From contig KE356579.1 of assembly GCA_000416085.1 (NCBI GenBank), positions 183,015 through 190,138 of the forward strand: a DNA stretch of 7,124 nt, read 5' to 3'. Of the stretch, positions 1 to 6,018 are shown piece after piece. Position 1 is the stretch's first letter; every line of letters starts with the position of its first letter. Position numbers and translations under genes: made by a program. The DNA comes from a halophilic archaeon J07HX64. GTDB lineage: Archaea; Halobacteriota; Halobacteria; Halobacteriales; Haloarculaceae. The notes beneath the pieces are model-generated. The model was not told the DNA's origin, made no database searches, and saw only the letters and a list, made by a program, of their open reading frames with translations.

Positions 1-26
1 ACAACGAGGTGAAGCGTCAAATATGA
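1..26 (+). CDS. 3' end of an upstream gene (partial, tentative)
   Basis: The third reading frame is open from the window edge and reads NEVKRQI before a TGA at 24-26. That stop overlaps the ATG of the next gene as ATGA, the usual junction in tightly packed archaeal operons, and the next two genes are joined in the same overlapping way. Only seven residues are visible, so no product can be named. From the downstream pair I infer another pilin-like or secretion-cluster protein. The frame could also be open by chance over so short a stretch. Confidence 0.4.
6..12 (+). promoter_or_regulatory. Shine-Dalgarno site of the first pilin-like gene
   Basis: GAGGTGA is a seven-base match to the complement of the haloarchaeal 16S rRNA 3' end, and it lies 10 nt before the ATG at 23. 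It supports that start and translation from inside a polycistronic message, in contrast to the apparently leaderless genes elsewhere in the window. Confidence 0.7.
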
Positions 27-532
27 GCCGGGATCGACAGCCAGAGAGAGAGCCGAAACCACGGACAAAAACCGAGACGGCGACCCGGGACAGTGACCGG
101 GCGGTGACGGTCACGCTGAACTACGTGCTCGTGTTGGGCATCACGGCGACACTGGTGGCTGGCCTGCTGGTCGCTGGCGGAACCTTCGTCGAGGACCAGC
201 GCGAGCAGGTCATCGAGGACGAACTGAACGTCATCGGGAATCACATCGCTGGCGATGTCGAGCAGGTCGACAGGATGGTCCAGGCGGGTGCCGGTTCCCC
301 GTCACGGGTGGAGATAAACCAGACCTTCCAGCAGACAGTCAGCGGGACCAGTTACGACGTGGAGCTCCAGACAAACCCCGATCAGGTAGTGTTGACGTCG
401 AACTCGCCGTCGGTGACCGCCCGGGTGAACGTCACCACACAGACTGACATCGGGGAGTCGTTCGCCTTCGGCGGCGAGACCTCCGTGCAGTACGACCCCG
501 CCAACGACGAGGTGGTGATATTCGATGGCTGA
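23..532 (+). CDS. Pilin-like membrane-anchored protein, DUF7266-type
   Basis: This is a 169-residue protein with one membrane segment. Residues 1-25 are hydrophilic and strongly charged. Residues 26-28 (R-A-V) lead into a hydrophobic helix at about 30-56, which resembles the archaeal prepilin motif of R/K-G/A before a hydrophobic H-domain. The rest is acidic and predicted to be outside the cell, with two N-glycosylation sequons, N99-Q-T and N136-V-T, and no cysteine. Haloarchaeal proteins of this shape (I recall the DUF7266 family) occur with other pilin-like genes and secretion ATPase/TadC-type genes. The precise role is unknown; a minor pilin or pseudopilin is inferred. The start is supported by a good ribosome site, and the 3' end overlaps the next gene by 8 nt, so the two are probably made together. 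The 25-residue charged leader is longer than in many prepilins. Processing by the prepilin peptidase is not proven. Confidence 0.8.
   Translation: MSRDRQPEREPKPRTKTETATRDSDRAVTVTLNYVLVLGITATLVAGLLVAGGTFVEDQREQVIEDELNVIGNHIAGDVEQVDRMVQAGAGSPSRVEINQTFQQTVSGTSYDVELQTNPDQVVLTSNSPSVTARVNVTTQTDIGESFAFGGETSVQYDPANDEVVIFDG
509..514 (+). promoter_or_regulatory. Shine-Dalgarno site inside the first pilin-like gene, for the second
   Basis: GAGGTG lies inside the last codons of the upstream gene, 10 nt before the ATG at 525. It fixes the start of the second gene and explains the 8-nt gene overlap as translational coupling. Confidence 0.6.
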
Positions 533-1283
533 CCCTGTGAGCGACGACGAGCGTGGACTGAGCGACGTGCTGGGCTACGTGCTCGTGTTCTCGCTGGTCG
601 TGACGTCGGTGCTTCTGGTGACCGTCGGCGGTCTGTCCGCCGTCGAGGACGCTCGCGACACCGAGCGGGCACAGAACGCCGAACGCGCATTCGACGTGGT
701 GGCGAACAACTTCGCGGCGATCTACGAGCGCAACGCGCCGAGTCGGTCGACCGAACTCGACCTGGCCGACTCCGAGATCTTCTACAACAGTAACAGCAGT
801 ATCTCGGTCCGGGGTGGCGGACAGGAGTTGATATCGCGGAACGTGCGGCCCGTCGAGATGAACGTCGTCGGGGACCGGAGTGTCGTCTACGAGGGTGGCG
901 CGGTGTTCCGCGAGAACGGCGACTCGATATCGATGGTGCGACCGCCGCCGTTCCTGCTGACCGGGGGGCAGGTCCACCTGCCGGTCATCCAGACGACCTC
1001 CCCGACCATCGAGAGCGCGGGCAGTACGACTGTCCTGTTGCGGGGTGTCTCGACCAACCGGTCGGTCGTCACCGCCGGCGACGAGGGTTCGCTCGTGTTC
1101 GGTCAGGTGACCGTCGAGATCTCCTCGCCGCGGTTCGAGGCCTGGGAGCGGCACTTCACCGACGAGGGGCTCGATTGCACCACGTTCCCCGCCACCGAGA
1201 CCGTTAGCTGTACGCTCAACCTCGACAGCACGTTCTCGATGTACGTGACCCTCCAGCGGATAGATATGTCACTCATTCTCTGA
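525..1283 (+). CDS. Pilin-like membrane-anchored protein, DUF7289-type
   Basis: This is a 252-residue protein. A short acidic leader (1-9) precedes R10-G11-L12-S13, and a hydrophobic helix runs over about 12-37. This is close to the R-G-[VL]-S-x-[VI]-[IL]-G pattern of haloarchaeal type IV pilin-like proteins. A charged alpha-helical stretch at 40-70 follows, then a beta-rich C-terminal region that should lie outside the cell. Two sequons are present (N90-S-S and N178-R-S). C218 and C229 are the only cysteines and are spaced to form a small disulfide loop. The overall pattern, including YEGGAVFRE near 122-130, fits what I remember of DUF7289. The role is inferred to be a minor pilin or a component of a type IV pilus-like machine, working with the upstream gene, with which it overlaps. 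The assignment rests on recall and motifs; no pilus ATPase or prepilin peptidase lies in the window. Confidence 0.82.
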   Translation: MADPVSDDERGLSDVLGYVLVFSLVVTSVLLVTVGGLSAVEDARDTERAQNAERAFDVVANNFAAIYERNAPSRSTELDLADSEIFYNSNSSISVRGGGQELISRNVRPVEMNVVGDRSVVYEGGAVFRENGDSISMVRPPPFLLTGGQVHLPVIQTTSPTIESAGSTTVLLRGVSTNRSVVTAGDEGSLVFGQVTVEISSPRFEAWERHFTDEGLDCTTFPATETVSCTLNLDSTFSMYVTLQRIDMSLIL

Positions 1284-1304
1284 CTGTCTTCTTCTCTGAC
1301 TGTC
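1276..1304 (+). repeat. 16-bp tandem duplication spanning the stop codon
   Basis: TTCTCTGACTGTC occurs at 1276-1288 and again, unchanged, at 1292-1304, giving a 16-nt period. The first copy contains the TGA stop of the second pilin-like gene and the second copy repeats that TGA. The first copy is followed by TTC and the second diverges to GGC. It is a local duplication at a gene end, with no sign of a longer array. Confidence 0.85.
1284..1304 (+). terminator. Possible pyrimidine-rich terminator of the pilin-like operon
   Basis: Directly after the stop codon the RNA-like strand is rich in T and C (TGTCTTCTTCTCT). Archaeal RNA polymerase can stop at U-rich tracts without a hairpin. The longest T run is only two bases, so this is a weak candidate. 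A new promoter begins about 40 bp further on, so some separation of the two units is expected here. Confidence 0.28.
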
Positions 1305-1330
1305 GGCCTCACGTGCCGGAGTCTACCGTT

Positions 1331-1370
1331 TCCAAACGCATTTATTCGGTCTCACAAATACAATAGTACG
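1331..1370 (+). promoter_or_regulatory. Promoter of the sensor kinase (leaderless)
   Basis: A TATA-like TTTATT sits at 1341-1346, with an A-rich CCAAACGCA before it that can serve as a BRE. The box lies about 25-30 nt before the ATG at 1371, where archaeal transcription normally begins, and no ribosome site precedes the ATG. A leaderless transcript starting at or within a few bases of the ATG is inferred. AT content rises sharply here against the GC-rich flanks. Confidence 0.6.
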
Positions 1371-4253
1371 ATGGATGCTCTGCCCCAGCCGACACGTGTG
1401 CTCCACGTCGACGACGACCCGGAGTTCGCAGAGCTGACCGCGACGTTCCTCAAGCGCGACGACGACCGGTTCAGCGTCGAGACGGCCACCGATGCCGGCG
1501 AGGCGCTCGACCGGATTTCGGACGACCCGCCGGACTGTATCGTCTCCGACTACAACATGCCGGGGATGGGCGGTATCGAGTTCCTGCGAGCTGTCCGAGA
1601 GGAGCATCCGGAGCTCCCGTTCATACTGTACACCGGCAAAGGCAGTGAAGCGGTCGCCAGTGACGCCATCTCGGCCGGCGTGACAGACTACCTGCGGAAG
1701 CGAACGGGTCCGGAGCAGTACGAACTGCTCGGAAACCGCATCCGAAACGCCGTCCGGGCACGGACCGAGGCCGAGCGGGCGGCCCGACAGGAGGAGCTGA
1801 TGCGTCTGACCGAACTCGCCGGCGACGCCGGCGGCTTCGAACTGGACCACGACACCGGCGAGATACTCCTGACCGACGGTGCCAGCCGGTTGACCGGGCT
1901 CTCGGCCGACCAGCACTCGCTCTCGGACGTGCTCGGCTTACACCCACCGGAGGAGCGCGAACAGGTGCGGACGGCGCTCGAACGGGTGGCCGAGACGGGC
2001 GAACAGGTCAGCGGCACCTGGCGACTCCAGCCGCCGGACAGTGAGGAGCGGTTACTCGATATCACGATCGTGCCGGCCACGAACGGCGCGAACGAGGCGA
2101 CACTCCGCGGGGCAGTGCACGATGTCACCATTCGCACACGCCGCCAACGGGAGCTCGAACAGGTCGAGACGCTGTTCGAGCACGCCCAGGACTCGCTGTT
2201 CCTGGTCGGGGTCGACGACGAGGAGTTCACGATCGAGCGGGTGAACACGGCCTACGAGGCGGCAACGGGCATGTCGGCCGACCGTCTCTGCGGGCAGACT
2301 CTGCAGGAGACACTGGGTGAGCAACAGGGCGCAGACATCGCGGAGCGATACCGCGAGTGTGTCGAGCGCCGGGAACCGGTTCAGTACGACATGCAACTGC
2401 GTCTCGGCGGGACCACGATGGACTGGGAGACCAGAATCGCGCCGGTGGTGCTCGACGGAACTGTCGAGTACATCGCCGGGTCGACCCGCGACGTCACCGA
2501 TGAGCGCACCCGCGAGCGGGAACTCGCGGCCGAACGGCGGTTCGTCCAGCAGGCGCTCGACACGCTCGATGACCTGTTTTACGTGCTCGACACGGACGGG
2601 ACCTGCCGGCGGTGGAACGAGCAGTTCAGCGACATCACGGGCTACACCGACGAGGAACTCGCCACGATGCACGGTCTCGGGATCTTCCCGGCAGACGAAC
2701 ACGAGCGGATCGAAGCGGCGTTCGGGGCGGCGATGGCGGGCGAACGGACAACCGTCGAGGCAGACCTGCAGACCGCAGACGGGGAGCGTCTCCCGTACGA
2801 GTTCACCGGTGCCCGCCTGACCGATGGCGACGGCGAAACAACCGGTGTGGTCGGAATCGGCCGAGACCTGACCGAGCGCCGGCACCGCGAGCGACGGTTC
2901 CAGGCGCTCGTCGAGGGGTCCAACGACATCATCTCCGTCGTCGACGCCGAGGGGCGGTACACCTACCAGAGCCCCTCACTCGAGCGCATCCTGGGGTACG
3001 ACCCCGAGGAGATCGTCGGTGACGAGGCCTGGGAGTACATCCACCCGGACGACCGCGAGGCGGTACGGGAGACGTTCGCGGAGTGGGTCGCAAACCCCGA
3101 TGTGACCGGTGTGATCCGGTACCGTGCCAGAGACGCCGACGGCTGCTGGCGCTGGATGGAGGCCCGCGGTAACAACCAGCTGAACAACCCGGCCATCGAG
3201 GGCTACGTCGTCAACAGCCGTGACATCACCGAGCAGCGAAACAGGGAACAGGAGCTGCGGACGGTCACGAGACAGTACCAGACCCTACTCGAGCAGTTCC
3301 CCGACGGCGCGGTGTACCTGTTCGACGACAACCTGGAGTTCGTCCGTGCCCGTGGAGCCGAACTCCGGGCGGTCGGGCTCTCCCCCGAGGCTGTCGAGGG
3401 AACGACACCACAAGAACTGTTTCCTGCGGATATCGCCGACGAACTCGTCGACGGCTTCCGGGCGGTGCTCTCGGGCGAGGAGAGAACACTCGAACAGGAG
3501 TACCAGGGAGAGCACTACCGCATCCGGACGGTCCCGGTCGACACCAGTGACAGTGACGGTGACACCGTCGAGTACGGGATGGCGGTGGCAAAGAACGTCA
3601 CCGAACAGACCAACCGCAGGCGGCAGCTCCGGCGTCAGAACGAGCGTCTCGAGGAGTTCGCGAGCATCGTCAGCCACGACCTGCGGAACCCACTCCAGGT
3701 TGCCCGGGGGCGGGTCGAACTGGCACGCGAGACCGGTGACACGTCACACCTGTCTAACGCACTCGACGCCTTCGATCGGAGCGAGGCGCTGATCGAGAAC
3801 CTGTTGACGCTCGCCCACGGCGGTGACCCGGCAGAGGATACCGAACGGGTCCGTCTGGACAGTCTTGCCGAACACGCCTGGAGTACAGTCGAGACGGGCA
3901 CGGCAACGCTTGAGACCGACACCGACCGGGTCGTGTCGGCCAACCGAAGCCGACTGCGCCAACTGTTCGAGAACCTGTTCGGGAACGCGGTCAAACACGT
4001 CGGCCAGGACGTGACGGTGACTGTTGCAGCACTCGATAACGGGTTCAGTGTCGTGGACGACGGTCCCGGTATCCCGCCGGCAGAGCGTGACACCGTGTTC
4101 GACGCCGGCTACTCGACGAACGACCGGGGCACCGGGTTCGGCCTGCGCATCGTCGAGGAGGTTGTCGACGAGCACGACTGGGTGCTCCGCCTGACCGAGA
4201 GCACCGACGGCGGCGCACGGTTCGAGATCACCGGTGTCGACACCGCCGAGTGA
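1371..4253 (+). CDS. Soluble receiver/PAS5 hybrid sensor histidine kinase
   Basis: This is a 960-residue cytoplasmic signalling protein with no membrane helix. Residues 8-130 form a response-regulator receiver: acidic pocket D14-D15-D16, phospho-acceptor D60 in SDYNMPGM, T88, and K110 in LRKRTG. Five PAS-type modules follow at about 140-255, 262-378, 388-503, 507-622 and 633-746. Each ends in a D-[VIL]-T-like boundary (D251, D374, D499, D618, and N742 in the last). HisKA follows at about 755-820 with H769 in SHDLRNPL; D770-x-x-N773 is the D/E-x-x-N pattern of bifunctional kinase/phosphatases. HATPase_c (about 850-955) has N872 in the N box, D897-G-P-G900 in G1 and G920-T-G-F-G924 in G2. All catalytic residues appear intact. 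It should autophosphorylate at H769 in response to ligands or redox signals sensed by the PAS modules. The partner and stimulus are unknown, and no LOV-type cysteine motif is visible. No separate response regulator is adjacent; the N-terminal receiver may take phosphate from another kinase or from its own. Confidence 0.95.
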   Translation: MDALPQPTRVLHVDDDPEFAELTATFLKRDDDRFSVETATDAGEALDRISDDPPDCIVSDYNMPGMGGIEFLRAVREEHPELPFILYTGKGSEAVASDAISAGVTDYLRKRTGPEQYELLGNRIRNAVRARTEAERAARQEELMRLTELAGDAGGFELDHDTGEILLTDGASRLTGLSADQHSLSDVLGLHPPEEREQVRTALERVAETGEQVSGTWRLQPPDSEERLLDITIVPATNGANEATLRGAVHDVTIRTRRQRELEQVETLFEHAQDSLFLVGVDDEEFTIERVNTAYEAATGMSADRLCGQTLQETLGEQQGADIAERYRECVERREPVQYDMQLRLGGTTMDWETRIAPVVLDGTVEYIAGSTRDVTDERTRERELAAERRFVQQALDTLDDLFYVLDTDGTCRRWNEQFSDITGYTDEELATMHGLGIFPADEHERIEAAFGAAMAGERTTVEADLQTADGERLPYEFTGARLTDGDGETTGVVGIGRDLTERRHRERRFQALVEGSNDIISVVDAEGRYTYQSPSLERILGYDPEEIVGDEAWEYIHPDDREAVRETFAEWVANPDVTGVIRYRARDADGCWRWMEARGNNQLNNPAIEGYVVNSRDITEQRNREQELRTVTRQYQTLLEQFPDGAVYLFDDNLEFVRARGAELRAVGLSPEAVEGTTPQELFPADIADELVDGFRAVLSGEERTLEQEYQGEHYRIRTVPVDTSDSDGDTVEYGMAVAKNVTEQTNRRRQLRRQNERLEEFASIVSHDLRNPLQVARGRVELARETGDTSHLSNALDAFDRSEALIENLLTLAHGGDPAEDTERVRLDSLAEHAWSTVETGTATLETDTDRVVSANRSRLRQLFENLFGNAVKHVGQDVTVTVAALDNGFSVVDDGPGIPPAERDTVFDAGYSTNDRGTGFGLRIVEEVVDEHDWVLRLTESTDGGARFEITGVDTAE

Positions 4254-4376
4254 CCCTGGCTACCCGAGATTCAGCCTGTGCCTGTCGGTCACCGTTCGCC
4301 GCTCCGGGAGAGAGTATACCGGATCGCAAACCGTGAGAGCTCTCGGAGAATCGTTCGCAGAATAGGCCGGAGACGT
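4254..4376. other. Convergent gap between kinase and ferredoxin genes
   Basis: The kinase (plus) and the ferredoxin (minus) end 123 bp apart. I see no T-run or strong hairpin on either strand. The only symmetric element is the 10-bp loopless palindrome GAGAGCTCTC at 4335-4344. Both transcripts must end in or near this stretch, but I cannot point to the sites. Confidence 0.5.
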
Positions 4377-4766
4377 TCAGATAACGCGGTTCTGAAGATA
4401 GTCGAGGTGCTTTGCGTTGTAGACGATCTTCACCTCGTCGGTTTCGGCCGACCCGATACAGGTCAGACGAACGTCCTTTTCTTCGACCTCCTCGGTGGAG
4501 AGAATCTGTTGCATGTCCATGTTTATCTCACCGTCGATGACGATCGCCGCACAGTTGGCACACGCACCGGCACGACACGAGAACGGCCAGTCGTACCCTT
4601 GCGCCTCGGCTGCTTCGAGAATGTACTCGCCCGCTCGCACGTCGAGTGTACCGTAATCTTCGCCCGAGAGTCCTTCCTCGGACGCCTTCTCGAAGACGTC
4701 GGGATTGTGCATGTCCCAACCCTTGTCGTCGATCACATCGTAGTTGAGGTATTCTACGGTTGGCAT
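4377..4766 (-). CDS. Halophilic [2Fe-2S] ferredoxin
   Basis: This is a 129-residue plant-type ferredoxin that carries electrons in the cytoplasm. In haloarchaea this protein accepts electrons from the CoA-dependent pyruvate and 2-oxoglutarate oxidoreductases. The cluster ligands are C64, C69 and C72 in the C-x4-C-x2-C loop and C103 in LTCIG; after loss of Met they become 63, 68, 71 and 102, the numbering known for the haloarchaeal protein. Residues about 6-40 form the acidic insertion typical of halophile ferredoxins, and the C-terminal tail ([19 protein letters not shown]) matches the haloarchaeal family closely. The start at 4766 gives MPTVEYL, matching the known mature N-terminus PTVEYL. 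An ATG directly upstream (4769) would add one Met, and longer in-frame starts have no family support. It is transcribed towards the kinase gene, probably as a single gene from its own promoter. Confidence 0.97.
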   Translation of the reverse strand: MPTVEYLNYDVIDDKGWDMHNPDVFEKASEEGLSGEDYGTLDVRAGEYILEAAEAQGYDWPFSCRAGACANCAAIVIDGEINMDMQQILSTEEVEEKDVRLTCIGSAETDEVKIVYNAKHLDYLQNRVI

Positions 4767-4769
4767 CAT

Positions 4770-4806
4770 CTTATCTATGGTTTCCGCCCGGTTATTAGTT
4801 GTTGTT
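4770..4806 (-). promoter_or_regulatory. Promoter of the ferredoxin gene (leaderless)
   Basis: On the minus strand TAATAA lies at 4797-4792 within ACTAATAAC, preceded by an A-rich ACAACA. The box centre is 25-28 nt from the two possible ATGs (4769 and 4766), so transcription should begin at or next to the start codon. No ribosome site is present between box and start. Confidence 0.6.
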
Positions 4807-5060
4807 CGTGGCGGGCATTGCCGGTGACCTCCGGACACACTCTCATCAGTGGGGTGGTAGCTGCCGGGTCTGTCCGGCCGACCCGACTGGGGTTTTCAGC
4901 CACGCGACTCCACCGACAGCGGATCGCCTCCGGCACCCCGAGGATCCGTTCGGCACCCGCTGGTCCGGCCCGTGCTCCACATCGCCGTGGCGCTTGGACA
5001 GGTGTCCAGCCCGCCGGTGTGCTCGGACCGTATGCTCTTTCCCCCACCCCGTTGCTCGGC

Positions 5061-5279
5061 TCAGACGAGACCGACTGCCCTGTTCAGCAGGACAGCGGTC
5101 GGCGCGCCGAGTGTGAACGCCGGCACGATGCCGGACACCGCCAGCAGTGCGACGAACCCCGGAATAACCGCCGTGTGCCCCAGTAGACCGCCGGGATTGT
5201 ACTGTCGCGAGTGTCCGACAGACAGGCCGTCGAGACGTGGTCCGTTCGAGTGCTCGTCTCCACACACAGAGCCACCCAC
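5061..5279 (-). CDS. Possible small membrane protein or gene remnant
   Basis: I do not recognise this frame. It could encode up to 72 residues from a GTG at 5279 (another GTG lies at 5267); a TAA closes the frame upstream at 5318-5316. The first 30 residues are polar. Residues 36-72 are strongly hydrophobic with Gly and Pro, as in one or two short membrane segments, and nearly all codons in this half end in G or C, as in real genes here. That composition makes it look coding, unlike the neighbouring open frames. No ribosome site fits the GTG. A TATA-like GATAAT lies about 38 nt upstream, too far for a leaderless start. It may be a genuine small membrane protein or the C-terminal remnant of a decayed one. 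Confidence 0.33.
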   Translation of the reverse strand: MGGSVCGDEHSNGPRLDGLSVGHSRQYNPGGLLGHTAVIPGFVALLAVSGIVPAFTLGAPTAVLLNRAVGLV

Positions 5280-5361
5280 CAGAAAGCAATCTGAGTAACG
5301 TCTCCGTGGAACGGATTATCGAAACTCTGCTCACCGCCCCGGTTTGTGATGCAGTCGACAG

Positions 5362-5390
5362 CCCACTATCGAACACGGCCGGAGAGTGGG
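5362..5390 (-). terminator. Weak hairpin after the SCP2-type gene
   Basis: CCCACT (5362-5367) and AGTGGG (5385-5390) are inverted arms, 6 bp each, around a 17-nt loop containing CGGCCG. The hairpin starts 9 bp past the stop codon. No T-run follows on the minus strand, so a terminator role is only a possibility. Confidence 0.2.
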
Positions 5391-5398
5391 AGGGTAGT

Positions 5399-5830
5399 TC
5401 AGAACTCGTACTCGGTGTCGATATCGCTCGCCAGTTCGGTCATCACAACCGCTGCTCGACTGTACTGCATCACCTTCTGCATGTCACCGTCCAGTTCGAA
5501 CGTCCCATCCATCATCCCCTCCATCGGGTCGAGGTCACCCTCGATGAGCTGTTTCCAGCTCTCCGCGCCGCCGCGGAACGCGAACCCCCAGTCCTCCCCG
5601 TCCGGGTCGTCTGTCACGTACGCGTCCTCGCAAGAGCCGTTCTTTACGACGATATACAGGTACACCGGCTCACCGCCGTAGCTGCTGTCCCGCTGGATGT
5701 GGAATATAAAGTCACCGTTGAACCCGACGCCCCATCCCTCGCCTGCCTCGCTGTACTCTGTCGACTCGTTGAGTTTCTCCTGGTACGTGTCTATCCACTG
5801 GTCCGCCTCGCTGGGCAGTGCGTACGCCAT
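5399..5830 (-). CDS. SCP2 sterol-binding-type protein
   Basis: This is a 143-residue soluble acidic protein, the normal length for a single-domain SCP2 (sterol carrier protein 2) family member. An N-terminal helix covers about 5-22, and beta strands cover 33-65 (WGVGFNGDFIFHIQ). Residues 90-134 carry the family's most recognisable part: WKQLIEGDLDPMEGMMDGTF, then an E-L-D-G-D-M-Q-K-V-M-Q-Y helix region. SCP2 domains have a hydrophobic tunnel that binds lipids or acyl chains; archaea make no sterols, so an isoprenoid or acyl ligand is a guess. There is no signal peptide or membrane segment. The start at 5830 is favoured by a TATA-like box 28 nt upstream and by the family-like MAYALPSEAD beginning. 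An AGGAG lies only one base before the ATG, too close to be a normal ribosome site. It lies 188 bp after rps7 on the same strand, far enough for a separate transcript. Confidence 0.85.
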   Translation of the reverse strand: MAYALPSEADQWIDTYQEKLNESTEYSEAGEGWGVGFNGDFIFHIQRDSSYGGEPVYLYIVVKNGSCEDAYVTDDPDGEDWGFAFRGGAESWKQLIEGDLDPMEGMMDGTFELDGDMQKVMQYSRAAVVMTELASDIDTEYEF

Positions 5831-5866
5831 ACTCCTTTGTTCTCACCCGATTGGCTTATCGATTCC
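5831..5866 (-). promoter_or_regulatory. Likely promoter of the SCP2-type gene
   Basis: CGATAAG on the minus strand (5861-5855) lies about 28 nt from the ATG at 5830. This matches the spacing of the other leaderless promoters in this window, although the box is weaker than TTTATA-like boxes. Confidence 0.4.
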
Positions 5867-5919
5867 CCTGTTACTCGCTCACACAGTACACCCGATTGAC
5901 TGTCTCTCCGCCTGTCCGA

Positions 5920-5952
5920 CGAACACAGCACGCAGTTGGGCGTCGCTGTTCG
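5920..5952 (-). terminator. Imperfect hairpin between rps7 and the SCP2-type gene
   Basis: CGAACACAGC (5920-5929) and GCTGTTCG (5945-5952) pair with a two-base bulge. It lies about 65 bp past the rps7 stop on the minus strand. No T-run follows, so it is at best a weak end signal or an RNA processing structure. Confidence 0.18.
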
Positions 5953-6018
5953 GCCCGCGTATCGGTAACTGTCTACTGTATCGCGCAGGAGAGAACTCGG
6001 TGTGTTGGCGACGACCGG

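Larger units (their letters stand above)
4807..5398. other. About 590 bp with no confident gene
   Basis: Between the ferredoxin promoter and the SCP2-type gene I find no complete gene I can name. The stretch stays GC-rich, so several reading frames remain open by chance (one minus-strand frame over 4846-5376 and plus-strand frames at 4799-5116 and 4972-5298). Their products are rich in Arg, Ser, Cys and Trp and look like non-coding shadows. The exception is the hydrophobic minus-strand frame listed separately at 5061-5279. A small interrupted inverted repeat lies at 4996-5028 and a 6-bp hairpin at 5202-5221. No tRNA, insertion sequence end or direct repeat array was seen. Confidence 0.55.

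Noticed and set aside
432..1154. 240-residue minus-strand open frame
   Set aside because: It is antisense to the pilin-like pair and rich in Arg, His and Asp; there is no promoter or family resemblance.
2052..2885. 277-residue minus-strand open frame
   Set aside because: It lies wholly inside the PAS region of the kinase on the opposite strand, which has intact domains.
3544..3567. Short repeated GTGACAGTGACGGTGACA-like run
   Set aside because: It encodes a Ser/Asp-rich surface loop in the fifth PAS module; this is ordinary low-complexity acidic sequence in a halophile protein.
4335..4344. Palindrome GAGAGCTCTC in the convergent gap
   Set aside because: It has no loop and no T-run, so it is neither a convincing terminator nor a known operator.
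4996..5028. Nested inverted repeats (GGACA/TGTCC and GTCCAGC/GCTCGGAC) followed by CTCTTT
   Set aside because: They could resemble a plus-strand terminator, but no plus-strand gene ends nearby and the stems are short and interrupted; chance is likely in GC-rich DNA.
4278..5186. 302-residue plus-strand open frame
   Set aside because: It runs antisense through the ferredoxin gene, and its composition is that of a reverse-complement shadow (many His, Val, Arg, Cys). The ferredoxin on the other strand is certain.
5202..5221. 6-bp hairpin CTGTCG/CGACAG
   Set aside because: Short, not next to a gene end, and expected by chance.
4846..5376. 176-residue minus-strand open frame in the gene-poor gap
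   Set aside because: It is Arg/Ser/Gly/Trp-rich with no hydrophobic core or motif, and it overlaps the more gene-like hydrophobic frame in another phase.
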